64,000 bases of DNA from Pseudobdellovibrionaceae bacterium (GTDB lineage Bacteria; Bdellovibrionota; Bdellovibrionia; Bdellovibrionales; UBA1609). Where the stretch lies: NCBI GenBank assembly GCA_020635055.1, contig JACKAN010000004.1, positions 62,001 to 126,000 on the forward strand, written 5' to 3'. The position numbers were made by a program, and so were the translations under genes. Numbering within the stretch: the first letter of the stretch is position 1; every line of letters begins with the position of its first letter. The notes under the pieces are model-generated. The model saw only the letters and a list, made by a program, of their open reading frames with translations, ran no database searches and was not told where the DNA came from. This document shows, piece by piece, positions 18,944 through 27,964 of this stretch.

Positions 18944-20008
18944 ATGAATATATTGAAGATTTTTAAAAATAGAAAAGTATTGATTACAGGTCATACGGGG
19001 TTTAAGGGTTCATGGTTGAGCTTGTGGTTAAGTAAGTTAGGAGCAAATATATTAGGTCTTTCTTTTGATATCCCAACGGAACCGTCACATTTCAAACTAA
19101 CAAATCCTGTTTTGAACCATGTAATTGCAGACATTCGGAATCCTAAAGAAATACAAAATATTATTATAAATTTTGAACCTGAAATTGTTTTTCACATGGC
19201 AGCACAATCCCTAGTTAGGTCATCTTACGAAAACCCTGTTGAAACATTTGAAACGAACATAATGGGAACAATACATGTACTGGAATCCTTAAGGCATATA
19301 AAGTCTAAGGTAAAATCAGTAATAGTTGTAACCTCTGATAAATGTTATGAAAATAAGGAGAAGTATCATGCATATAAAGAGTCAGATCCATTAGGTGGGT
19401 ATGATCCATATAGTGCATCAAAAGCTTGTACCGAAATAGTAACTTCTTCCTATCAGAGGTCCTTTTTTCCGGTTGCAGAATATGGAAATTCACATCAGTG
19501 TTTAATAGCCTCTGTTAGGGCAGGAAATGTCATAGGTGGTGGGGATTGGTCGGACTTTAGATTGTTACCTGATGTTTATAGAGCATATGCAAGAGGAGAA
19601 GTATTAGTAATAAAAAGTCCAAAATCAATTCGTCCATGGCAACATGTTTTAGAGCCTTTGAGAGGATATATGATGTTGGCCGGAAAATTATTAAAAGGTG
19701 AAACGCAATATATTGGTGCGTGGAACTTTGGCCCTAATCAAGAGAGTTGTATTCAAGTGGATGAAGTTTTATCAAAAATACAACTATATTTACCAAAGCT
19801 TAAATATAGGGTGGAATTAAATAATGTACATGAAGCTCAGCTTTTAATGTTAGATTCTCAAAAGGCAAAAACTATACTTGGCTGGAAGCCAATATTGAAT
19901 ATTGATAATGCGATTGAATTAACTTCAAATTGGTATCAAAAATATTATGATGAAAATATGATTTTGTCACATAATCAAATAGCAGATTATGAACTACAAA
20001 TAAATTAA
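18944..20008 (+). CDS. rfbG: CDP-glucose 4,6-dehydratase
   Basis: This is an extended SDR with GHTGFKGSWLSLWL at the cofactor loop, VVTSDKCYENKE, and the YSASKACTE catalytic Tyr/Lys motif following DPLGGYDP. These are typical of RfbG. It converts CDP-glucose to CDP-4-keto-6-deoxyglucose, the substrate of RfbH. It starts three bases after rfbF. The later reductases for this pathway (E3 flavoprotein, and an RfbJ/RfbS-type enzyme) are not seen downstream. Confidence 0.95.
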   Translation: MNILKIFKNRKVLITGHTGFKGSWLSLWLSKLGANILGLSFDIPTEPSHFKLTNPVLNHVIADIRNPKEIQNIIINFEPEIVFHMAAQSLVRSSYENPVETFETNIMGTIHVLESLRHIKSKVKSVIVVTSDKCYENKEKYHAYKESDPLGGYDPYSASKACTEIVTSSYQRSFFPVAEYGNSHQCLIASVRAGNVIGGGDWSDFRLLPDVYRAYARGEVLVIKSPKSIRPWQHVLEPLRGYMMLAGKLLKGETQYIGAWNFGPNQESCIQVDEVLSKIQLYLPKLKYRVELNNVHEAQLLMLDSQKAKTILGWKPILNIDNAIELTSNWYQKYYDENMILSHNQIADYELQIN

Positions 20009-20009
20009 A

Positions 20010-21131
20010 ATGAGAAATAGTAAAGAATTAAGTGTAATGCATATTGTCCGAGCACCATCAGGTGGAATACGTAAACATATTATATCAATTTTAGATGGAA
20101 GGATTTCAAAGACAAATTACCTTGTTACTAATTTGCGTCTGGCAGATAGTGAATTCAAGAAGCTACAATATAATAGAAAGATTTCAGCAAAAGTTTTTAA
20201 TTTGAACATTAGAAATCTACCAGGACCAAATGATTTTTTGAACTTATTTATTTTATGGAAAAAATATCGCAAAAAGAACATTGATATAATTCATGGCCAT
20301 GGTGCTAAAGGTGGTTTGTATTCACGAATCCTATCTCGCTTAATAGGAGCCAAATCTATTTATACACCTCATGGAGGAAGTTTGCACTCGATGCACGGTA
20401 GAATATTTAATTTAATCTATTCTATTGTCGAAAAGTTCCTTTATTATTTTACAGATATATTTGTTTTTGAATCACAATATTCAAGGGATCAATTTCAATG
20501 TAAAGTTAGAAGAAATAGTGAGAAATATAGACTTAATTTAAATGGTGTTAGGGTATCAGAAAATAAAACTAGTGAAAGTGTTTTGACAAATGAATTTATA
20601 GTAGCTTCATTTGGTGCCCTTAGGCGAATTAAGGGTTTTGATTTGTCAATTCGTGCAATAAAAGTTCTCATTGATCAAAATATAAAAATTAAGTATCACA
20701 TTTATGGTGAAGGTGAAGAGAAGGAAAATTTACTTTCATTGGTTGAAAACCTTAATTTAAATCATCAAGTTAATTTTATGGGTGATACTTCAGGTGTCGA
20801 TGAAAAAATAAGATCTTATAATGTAATTTTGCAACCAAGTCGATTTGAATCTTTCGGCTATACATTGATTGAAGCGATGAATTTAGGAGTACCTGTTATT
20901 TGTTCTAATGTAGGTGGCATGTCGGAAATTGTAGAAGATAATGTGAATGGATTGTTATTTAAAAATGAAGATGTGAGTGAGTTAGCTGAACGTCTAAAGA
21001 TCTTAGCATCAAATAGTCAGCTTAGAAAAAAGTTAATTAAAAATGCTCATATTACTATTGAAAATACCTTTAATGAAAATAAAATGTTAAGTCATCTTGA
21101 AGTAATTTATGGGTCACTTGCTTCTGTTTAA
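20010..21131 (+). CDS. Glycosyltransferase family 4 (GT-B)
   Basis: The C-terminal domain shows the EX7E motif ESFGYTLIEAMNLGVPVI followed by GGMSEIVEDNVNGLL. The N-terminal half has the Gly-rich HIVRAPSGGIRKHI and HGHGAKGGLYSR. Retaining GT4 enzymes add one sugar to lipid-linked repeats in the cytoplasm. It is the last gene of the plus-strand locus, one base after rfbG, so transfer of the dideoxyhexose is possible but unproven. Confidence 0.9.
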   Translation: MRNSKELSVMHIVRAPSGGIRKHIISILDGRISKTNYLVTNLRLADSEFKKLQYNRKISAKVFNLNIRNLPGPNDFLNLFILWKKYRKKNIDIIHGHGAKGGLYSRILSRLIGAKSIYTPHGGSLHSMHGRIFNLIYSIVEKFLYYFTDIFVFESQYSRDQFQCKVRRNSEKYRLNLNGVRVSENKTSESVLTNEFIVASFGALRRIKGFDLSIRAIKVLIDQNIKIKYHIYGEGEEKENLLSLVENLNLNHQVNFMGDTSGVDEKIRSYNVILQPSRFESFGYTLIEAMNLGVPVICSNVGGMSEIVEDNVNGLLFKNEDVSELAERLKILASNSQLRKKLIKNAHITIENTFNENKMLSHLEVIYGSLASV

Positions 21132-21261
21132 TTTAAGAATGTATGCATTTGGATGTATATTAAAACTTATTTTAAAGTTGTGGTGATAGAGAATGTGTAG
21201 AAGTCAGGACTTGCTCGTAAAGTTGCCCTCTTTGAAGGCACTACGTTTTAAATTGTCATTA

Positions 21262-21283
21262 ATTATTTTACGTAAAATAATTT
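21262..21283. repeat. 22-bp perfect palindrome between convergent genes
   Basis: The sequence reads AATTATTTTAC followed by its exact reverse complement, in the gap between the GT4 gene and the minus-strand aminotransferase gene. It has only one CG step and no strong T-run after it on either side. A weak bidirectional terminator or a protein-binding site are both possible. Confidence 0.5.
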
Positions 21284-21294
21284 AGTTCTGCTTT

Positions 21295-22395
21295 TTAAGT
21301 AAATAATTTTACTATATTTTCAACAACAAAATCAATATCCTGCTTTGGCATATCGGCATATATAGGAAGACTCAAAACATGCTGACTTGCGAGCCTTGAA
21401 TTAATATTTGAAATGACTCTTCCTTTGTTTAAATATCCAGGTTGATCACACATAGGTGTTGGGTAATGAACAGCCGTCGGCACCCCAACTTCCTGCAATT
21501 TTTCTCGGATTAGATCACGATTCTCAACTGCTATAGTATATTGTGCCCATACTGATTGATAACCCTTTTTGACCTTGGGGACTTTAATTTGAGATAATTT
21601 AGAAAATGCATTTGTATATATTTCTGCGATTTGATTTCTTTTTTGTATTTCCCACGGGTATCTTTCAATTTTTGCTAGTAAAAATGCACACTGTAGGGTA
21701 TTTAAGCGTGCATTAGTTCCAATCACTGTATGAGTATATCTTGAAGCTTCACCATGGCTACGTAGCAAGCGTAGTTTGCTCGCGAGCTCATTATTGTTTG
21801 TAAAAATAGCACCACCATCTCCATAAACACCAAGTGGTTTGGCTGGGAAAAAACTAGTACAACCTATATCACTTAAATTGCAGGATTTTTTTTCAAAATA
21901 ACTGGCTCCAAAGCTCTGTGCACCGTCCTCAATAACAGTTAGATTGTTTGTTCTTGCAAAATCATTGATAGTATTCATGTCACATGTCTGACCAAATAAA
22001 CTTACTGGTATGATGGCTTTTGTTTTAGGACTGAGTGCTTGTTTAAGTTGGTTAACATCCATATTGTACGTATCTAAATCAATGTCAATGTATACTGGAG
22101 TGGCCCCAACTAGATGAATGACTTCAGCAGTGGCAATAAAAGAAAATGCTGGAACAATGACTTCATCATCGGAGCCAATATTTGATGCTAGTAAGGCTAA
22201 ATAAAGAGCTAATGTTCCATTAGTGCAAACAATGGCTTGTTTGCAACCAACAAAATTTGCTAGTACTACCTCAGCTTCATTTACCTCAGGACCATTTACA
22301 AACATTCCGTGTTCAAACACTTTATTCATTCTTGCTTGAACCTGTTCTTGTATATCATTATATTGTTGTTTTAAGCTAAAAAAAGGAATTGTCAT
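21295..22395 (-). CDS. DegT/DnrJ/EryC1 sugar aminotransferase (WbpE-like)
   Basis: A PLP-dependent sugar aminotransferase with Lys186 in SFFPAKPLGVYGDGGA, plus CTNGTLALYLALLA and VIEDGAQSFGA. Overall it resembles WbpE/DegT members that aminate C3-keto sugars or UDP-3-keto-GlcNAcA. It is convergent to the polysaccharide operon and transcribed alone, with GGAG in front of ATG 22395. No dedicated oxidase for such a pathway lies beside it, so the substrate is unknown. Confidence 0.87.
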   Translation of the reverse strand: MTIPFFSLKQQYNDIQEQVQARMNKVFEHGMFVNGPEVNEAEVVLANFVGCKQAIVCTNGTLALYLALLASNIGSDDEVIVPAFSFIATAEVIHLVGATPVYIDIDLDTYNMDVNQLKQALSPKTKAIIPVSLFGQTCDMNTINDFARTNNLTVIEDGAQSFGASYFEKKSCNLSDIGCTSFFPAKPLGVYGDGGAIFTNNNELASKLRLLRSHGEASRYTHTVIGTNARLNTLQCAFLLAKIERYPWEIQKRNQIAEIYTNAFSKLSQIKVPKVKKGYQSVWAQYTIAVENRDLIREKLQEVGVPTAVHYPTPMCDQPGYLNKGRVISNINSRLASQHVLSLPIYADMPKQDIDFVVENIVKLFT

Positions 22396-22652
22396 AAGTT
22401 CTCCAATCTAGAAAGCGAAGTATATCAAAGCACATCTAGGTTTGAAGTAAAAAAATCAAGAAAAGATTTTAAAAAAAAATAATTACGCAACGAATTACGC
22501 TAGCTTTAGTTGTAATATGTCTAAGCTGTTTAGCATAAAAGAAACATGTATATTTTATGTTTTTTATCATTGATACTATGTATTAATTTATGGTGTTTGC
22601 TACATTGACTTGTAAGCTCTGTTTTTGACTCATGTTGTAGCTGAATATTTTA

Positions 22653-23027
22653 ATGAGGAATATGAAAAAAATAATCATTTTTACACTAATATTTTACACA
22701 TCTTGCACAAAAAAATCAGTTGTTTATCCAACTTACGATGTATATGAAAAACAAACGAGTCTGATGTATAATATCTGTGAAAAGATATCTGGAGAGAACG
22801 ATCCCGTACTTTTAAATAAAATAGCTAAGGCAATCCAGCAGGCAAGGGTAATTAAATGTTCAGATTATTTTGGTGAGTGCAGTCAATATGGTAAATTTTT
22901 AACATTGGCCGCCAAAGTGAGTGAAGACAAAGTTGTAACAGATATAGAGCGAAAGCAGTTGCAGAATTCCCTTGCTGTCTTGCAAGTAAAAATCAACAAA
23001 GGCAAAACTGAATTAAAGCCTCAATAG
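22653..23027 (+). CDS. Small exported protein, possible lipoprotein, unknown function
   Basis: The N-terminal MRNMKKIIIFTLIFYTSC is a short signal peptide ending in Cys. The residue before the lipobox is Tyr rather than Leu, so lipidation is uncertain. The mature part is helical and charged, with two Cys in KCSDYFGECSQYG. No family is recognised. An ATG at 22662 is an alternative start with GAGG three bases upstream. The gene precedes manC, but nothing shows that they act together. Confidence 0.6.
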   Translation: MRNMKKIIIFTLIFYTSCTKKSVVYPTYDVYEKQTSLMYNICEKISGENDPVLLNKIAKAIQQARVIKCSDYFGECSQYGKFLTLAAKVSEDKVVTDIERKQLQNSLAVLQVKINKGKTELKPQ

Positions 23028-23087
23028 CTCTTTGCGCGGCACACAATAGGCTTTCATTTGATTCAGAATAGTTTATTGTTTGCCACT

Positions 23088-24488
23088 ATGATACCAGTGA
23101 TAATTTCAGGAGGGAGTGGGACACGGTTATGGCCTGTATCACGCACTTCTTACCCTAAACAATTTTGTGAATTTTACGACAAGTCTTTTTTGCGTAATAC
23201 CATTGATCGAGTTATGCCGCTTGGTGAAAAACCCTATCTTCTTACCGTAGATAGTATGCGACCAATGACAATAAGAGTGCTTAAAGAAGTGGGCTTGAGT
23301 GAAGATCAGTTAATTATTGAACCTTTTGGTAAAAATACGGCCCCTGCCATAGCTCTTCTTTGCCATGTTTTTGCACAGCAAGGGAAAGCGGAATCTGTGG
23401 TTGGAGTTTTTCCTGCAGATCACTTAATTACTGATGTAAAAAACTTTTTAAAAGTTGTTAAAAAAGCGGAAGAGTTGGCCCATCAGAAAGGAATTGTTAC
23501 CATAGGAATCGAGCCCAATTATCCAGCTACAGGCTATGGTTACATAGAGGTCCAAGGGGAAGCCTTAAATCTAAAGGATGAAATCAAAGCTTTTGAGGTT
23601 AAACAATTCTGTGAAAAACCAAATCTGGTAACTGCGCAAAAATTTGTGGATTCTGGTAAACATTTCTGGAATTCAGGGATGTTTATTTTTAAAGTATCAG
23701 CAATGATTGAAAACTTTAAAGAACTCATGCCCAAGCTGTGGGACCGCATCTCTCAAATTAAAGAAGATATGTCCAATGCTAAGCAAATCTATGCCAATTT
23801 ATCATCTGAAAGTATTGATTATGGCATAATGGAAAAATTAAAAAGTCAGGTGCACATTCCCAGTCAAATGGGTTGGAGTGATGTGGGATCTTGGGATGAA
23901 ATGGCACGCATTACAGATGAATTGCCCGATTTTCGCATAGATTCAAATGCTACCATATTCTCAGAAGCGGCAACCAATAACTTTGTCTTCTCAATTAAAG
24001 AAAAAGTTGTGGGATTAATAGGTGTAAAAAATCTAATAGTGGTGGATACCCCAGATGCTTTGTTAATTACGCAAAAAGGACATTCAGAAAAAGTTAAATC
24101 TATAGTCGGTAGTATTCGTGAGGCCGGTTTGGCAGTAGGCTCTGAACAAACATTCGAAATCCGTCCTTGGGGAAAGTTTGAAGTTTTACGTGATGAATAT
24201 AATTTTAAAACAAAAAAAATTGTTGTCGATCCAGGTGAAAAGCTTTCTTATCAATCTCATGACAAAAGAAGAGAACATTGGGTCATTATTACTGGTCAAG
24301 CAGAAGTTACCTTGGATGGAAAAATTCATAATTTAGTTCCAGGTGATTCTATTTTCATTCCACAAAATGTTAAACATCGCATTCGTAATTCTGGGACTGA
24401 CAATTTGATGTTTATAGAGATTCAAACTGGTACCTACTTTGGTGAAGATGATATTGTCCGTTATGAAGATGATTACAAAAGAGTTTAA
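23088..24488 (+). CDS. manC: Mannose-1-phosphate guanylyltransferase / mannose-6-phosphate isomerase
   Basis: The type II bifunctional enzyme has the N-terminal nucleotidyltransferase motif GGSGTRLWPVSR and FVEKP-like FCEKPN. A C-terminal cupin isomerase domain contains RPWGKFEVL and the metal-site region SYQSHDKRREHW. It makes GDP-mannose for surface polysaccharides. ATG 23088 fits the family N-terminus. A TTG at 23058 in the same frame has AGG seven bases upstream and cannot be excluded. Confidence 0.93.
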   Translation: MIPVIISGGSGTRLWPVSRTSYPKQFCEFYDKSFLRNTIDRVMPLGEKPYLLTVDSMRPMTIRVLKEVGLSEDQLIIEPFGKNTAPAIALLCHVFAQQGKAESVVGVFPADHLITDVKNFLKVVKKAEELAHQKGIVTIGIEPNYPATGYGYIEVQGEALNLKDEIKAFEVKQFCEKPNLVTAQKFVDSGKHFWNSGMFIFKVSAMIENFKELMPKLWDRISQIKEDMSNAKQIYANLSSESIDYGIMEKLKSQVHIPSQMGWSDVGSWDEMARITDELPDFRIDSNATIFSEAATNNFVFSIKEKVVGLIGVKNLIVVDTPDALLITQKGHSEKVKSIVGSIREAGLAVGSEQTFEIRPWGKFEVLRDEYNFKTKKIVVDPGEKLSYQSHDKRREHWVIITGQAEVTLDGKIHNLVPGDSIFIPQNVKHRIRNSGTDNLMFIEIQTGTYFGEDDIVRYEDDYKRV

Positions 24489-24494
24489 GGTTCT

Positions 24495-26363
24495 GTGAAA
24501 GTTCATATTAAAGAATATTTAAAAAAAGACTCCCCCATTGTTGCAGATGGAGGAATGGTGACCGCTCTTTACGATAAGGGCTTTTATATTAATCGTAGTT
24601 TTGAAGAGCTGAGTGTTACAGATCCTCAAGCAGTAAGAGAAGTTACAAAACACTACAAAACCGCTGGTGCTAAATTTTTAAAGACCAATACATTTAATGC
24701 TGTGGAGCCAAAGCTAGTAAACAATGGTTTACAAGGTCAGTGTGAGAACATTTTAAGAGCAGCTTGTAAGGTCACAAAAGAAGTGGCTGGTGAAGATGCC
24801 TATGTTTTAGGTGCCATTGGTCCTTTGGGAGTAGTGATTGAACCTTTAGGTCCTACCAGTGTTGGCGAAGCTAAAGATTATTTTAAAAAAAATATAGAAG
24901 TCTTTGTTAATGAAGAAGTCGATGCCATTTTGTTTACTTCTTTTCATGATTTACGAGAATTAGAAACAGGATTGATGGCTGCCAAAGAGGTTGATCCCAA
25001 CTTTATGATTTTTGCCCAAATCAGCGTACAAGAAAGCATGAAAACTTCTTTTGGTAGCAGTATGCAAGAATTTGTAGAACTAACCAATAAATACAATGTA
25101 GATGTAATAGGAATTTCAGGTGAAGTGGGCCCCAGCGGGAGTTTGACAGCGACTACACAGTTGAGTCAGCTTACAGACAAACCCCTTTATATTGCCCCCA
25201 ACGCCGGTTTGCCTAGATACGTAAATGATGAATACATTTACATGTGCAACCCCGATTATATGGGCAAATATGCTAAGCGTATAGTTCAAGCGGGTGCAAA
25301 AATTATTGGTGGTCACAGTGGAGTGCATGAGCCTCATATTTTGGCTATTGCCAATGCTTTGCGCATGACTCAAGGAGTAACTAAATCAACATCAAAGGCT
25401 GGATTAAAACAACAATTGCCTTCGAGTTTAATAAAGTTGATTGATAAACCCCAAAAGAAAGTGGCAATAAGAGAGCGAAGTTCCCTAGGTAAATATTTAG
25501 CCGACCGAAAAAAAATAGTGAGTGTTGAAGTTGTCCCCCCCAATGGCGTGGATATTGATAAATTTTTAGACCACTGTCAGGCTCTTGAAGAGGGTGGGGT
25601 AAATTTTATTAATATTCCCGATGGCGCCCGTGCAGTTGCTCGTATGAGTTCTTTACAACTTTCTTCTTACATTAGCCAAAAGTACAATTTAGAACCCATA
25701 CCCCATTTTACTACTCGCGATCGCAATTTGATTGGATTGCAATCCGATTTGCTAGGTGCATATGTAAATGGTGTGCGCAATGTTTTGATTGTTACTGGAG
25801 ATCCACCAAAATTGGGTAATTGTCCAGGTGCCACCGCTGTTTATGATGTGGATGCCATTGGTTTAACTCATATAATGGATCGCATGAACCAGGGTTTGGA
25901 TTTAGGTGGTAATACTTTTGGTAAACCATCGCAATTTTTGTTAGGTGTGGCATTAAATCCTACAGCCAGTAACAGAGAATTAGAAATACAACGCTTTAAA
26001 TATAAAATAGAGGCCGGTGCTGATTTTGCTATTACTCAACCCATATATAGTTTGAAATCCTATAAAGAATTTTTTGAAGAACTTGGGGAAGTAAAAATTC
26101 CTATCATTATGGGCATTTGGCCTTTAATTAGCTTGAGAAACGCAGAGTTTTTAAAAAATGAAGTACCTGGAGTGGATGTACCCGATTGGGTGATTTCTGA
26201 AATGGAAAAGGCCAATGGCGACAAAGAAGAAGCTTTAAAGCGGGGTATGGATATCGCTATGAAAACCATTGGAGAGGCACAAGGTTTAGTGGCTGGATTT
26301 CAAGTGAGTGCTCCATTTAATAAAGTGGATGTGGCCATAGATGTGATCAAAGCCACCATGTAA
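24495..26363 (+). CDS. Homocysteine methyltransferase-like / methylenetetrahydrofolate reductase fusion lacking zinc cysteines
   Basis: The N-terminal domain (1 to about 300) has the S-methyl_trans fold (ADGGMVTALYDKG, LKTNTFNA, APNAGLP). The C-terminal domain (about 330-622) is a MetF-type reductase with SVEVVPPNG, FTTRDRN, VTGDPPKLG and DFAITQPIYS, making 5-methyltetrahydrofolate. YitJ-type fusions normally bind zinc through NC and GGCC cysteines. Here those positions read GISGEVG (Gly209) and GGHSGVH (His274, Ser275), so none of the three Cys is present. The reductase half looks intact. GTG start with AAGG five bases upstream, seven bases after manC. The complete metH at 27965 may do the methyl transfer. 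Confidence 0.88.
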   Translation: MKVHIKEYLKKDSPIVADGGMVTALYDKGFYINRSFEELSVTDPQAVREVTKHYKTAGAKFLKTNTFNAVEPKLVNNGLQGQCENILRAACKVTKEVAGEDAYVLGAIGPLGVVIEPLGPTSVGEAKDYFKKNIEVFVNEEVDAILFTSFHDLRELETGLMAAKEVDPNFMIFAQISVQESMKTSFGSSMQEFVELTNKYNVDVIGISGEVGPSGSLTATTQLSQLTDKPLYIAPNAGLPRYVNDEYIYMCNPDYMGKYAKRIVQAGAKIIGGHSGVHEPHILAIANALRMTQGVTKSTSKAGLKQQLPSSLIKLIDKPQKKVAIRERSSLGKYLADRKKIVSVEVVPPNGVDIDKFLDHCQALEEGGVNFINIPDGARAVARMSSLQLSSYISQKYNLEPIPHFTTRDRNLIGLQSDLLGAYVNGVRNVLIVTGDPPKLGNCPGATAVYDVDAIGLTHIMDRMNQGLDLGGNTFGKPSQFLLGVALNPTASNRELEIQRFKYKIEAGADFAITQPIYSLKSYKEFFEELGEVKIPIIMGIWPLISLRNAEFLKNEVPGVDVPDWVISEMEKANGDKEEALKRGMDIAMKTIGEAQGLVAGFQVSAPFNKVDVAIDVIKATM

Positions 26364-26430
26364 TTGATGTGTTAGTATGGTGTAATATTATAGGTAAGAA
26401 TTTAAATATATTAGGGTGGGGTGAATATTC

Positions 26431-27312
26431 ATGTTTTTAAAGTTTTGCTTTCATATTTTTGTAATGGGTTTTATTTCTTATATTTCAGTTATCTCTAATG
26501 CAGCTATATGTGGTCGCATTACTTCTATAAGAGGGGCTATAGAAGTATTGAGATTAACTAATGAAAATTCTGGAACAACAGACAGAATGGGTATTATTGC
26601 TTCTAAACAAATGCCTTTGTGGTGCTCAGACATCCTTGTGACCCGAAAAGCAGCGCGGGCGAAGGTTTTATTGGTAAACAAAACCACACTCACTTTAGGA
26701 CCCCATTCACGGGTAGAGATACAAAATCACTTTAATCCCGACAAATCAGTGAATCATTTAAAATTAACATATGGAAAACTAAGAGCTCTTTTTAAAGAAG
26801 ATAAATCTCAAAAGCCTCAACGCCTTCCGGAAAAAAATAATGAAAAAAATATGTCTCGCCTAATTATTAAAACACCTGCCATGGTGGCTGGAGTTCGGGG
26901 TACAGATTTTTATGTTGCTTATAGTCCCCAAAGAAAAATAGCTGAACAGGCCACTTTAACGGGAAATGTAATTGTAGAAAATGATGTAACCGGTGAAAAA
27001 ATTTGGGTCCACCCAGGAAAGCAAGTTGCAGTGAATGCTCTTGAGCCCGATGTTGTTGAGAAAATTAAAAATGAAATCAAGGCGGGAAAGAATATTGAAC
27101 AGATTAAAAATGAAGTTGGGATTTCATCTTTACAAGCAGAACCTATTAAAGAAGAAGTGAAAGAGGAAATCCGCCAAACTTCGGCCATTGCTAGAAACGA
27201 CAAAGAATTTACTTCCCCAGAGGCTGTGAAAGTTCTTGGGGAGCCAGAAAAATGGGAATTACCAAAGGATGAAATTCCCATAGATCTAAAAGAAATTAAA
27301 GAAGAATTTTAA
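26431..27312 (+). CDS. Secreted FecR-domain protein
   Basis: A signal peptide (to about residue 24, SNA/A) precedes a FecR-type domain with LTLGPHSRVEI and the hallmark TPAMVAGVRGTDFYV near residues 150-165. FecR domains occur in envelope regulators and in stand-alone periplasmic proteins. No partner sigma factor or transporter is adjacent, so a structural or sensing role is open. The C-terminal 70 residues are Glu/Lys-rich and probably unstructured. It overlaps the convergent gene by four bases. Confidence 0.8.
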   Translation: MFLKFCFHIFVMGFISYISVISNAAICGRITSIRGAIEVLRLTNENSGTTDRMGIIASKQMPLWCSDILVTRKAARAKVLLVNKTTLTLGPHSRVEIQNHFNPDKSVNHLKLTYGKLRALFKEDKSQKPQRLPEKNNEKNMSRLIIKTPAMVAGVRGTDFYVAYSPQRKIAEQATLTGNVIVENDVTGEKIWVHPGKQVAVNALEPDVVEKIKNEIKAGKNIEQIKNEVGISSLQAEPIKEEVKEEIRQTSAIARNDKEFTSPEAVKVLGEPEKWELPKDEIPIDLKEIKEEF

Positions 27313-27704
27313 TTACCTTCTTCACCAGTACAAACGACTTCAACTTGGTTAAGTAAGTATTTTCCATCTTTATCTAACAAAGATACAATACCTGTATTGT
27401 CATCTGTGGACAGTAACAAACGAATTTCCTCTTTATTAGAATTATATGCATTTATATAAGTATTATTCAGGGCAGGTCGGCTGCTTATGTCTTCGTGAAC
27501 AAAAACGTAAGGTTGATTTTTAGGACCAAAACTTAAGTTTAAATCTATGATGGAATGACCCTTTGGTCCCACATCTGCACCCAGATTATCCCAAACAGTG
27601 AAATACTCACCAGCTTGACTATAGCCTTCGCAAAATATTGAAGAACCTGTGGCAAATGCTGAATTTGTTACAAATGATAAAGCTAAAACTAATACTAATC
27701 TCAT
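27309..27704 (-). CDS. Small secreted protein of unknown function
   Basis: A clear Sec signal peptide (MRLVLVLALSFVTNSAFA) is followed by about 110 residues with one Cys in FCEGYSQ and another near the C-terminus in VVCTGEEGN, which could form a disulfide. No family is recognised. GGAGA lies upstream of the ATG. Confidence 0.6.
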   Translation of the reverse strand: MRLVLVLALSFVTNSAFATGSSIFCEGYSQAGEYFTVWDNLGADVGPKGHSIIDLNLSFGPKNQPYVFVHEDISSRPALNNTYINAYNSNKEEIRLLLSTDDNTGIVSLLDKDGKYLLNQVEVVCTGEEGN

Positions 27705-27928
27705 TTTTACGTCTCCTTTTCTCTTTATATTCTTTATATTAATACTTTTACTAATACTCTTATTAACGTTTTTTGTATCAAATTATTTTTAATCTCAAGA
27801 AATCGCATCCAGAGATACCTTTATGCAAAAGAGTGTTTGGTAACATAAAAATAGCTAATTTTCATCCTTAATGTTTTAAAAATAGGATTAATTGAAAAGT
27901 ATCCATGAATCACTAATAAATTGTCACC

Positions 27929-27964
27929 TTGACCTTACACTCAAATTGAACTTATTAAGTAATA
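27929..27964 (+). promoter_or_regulatory. Candidate metH promoter giving a leaderless mRNA
   Basis: TTGACC at 27929-27934 and TTATTA at 27952-27957 are separated by 17 bases, and the metH ATG begins seven bases after the -10 box. No ribosome-binding site is visible before the ATG. Initiation at the usual distance would start the transcript at or next to the ATG. This is inference from spacing alone. Confidence 0.35.

Noticed and set aside
27705..27964. Cobalamin or SAM riboswitch upstream of metH
   Set aside because: No B12-box-like or SAM-riboswitch motifs and no terminator-type hairpin are visible in this AT-rich gap.
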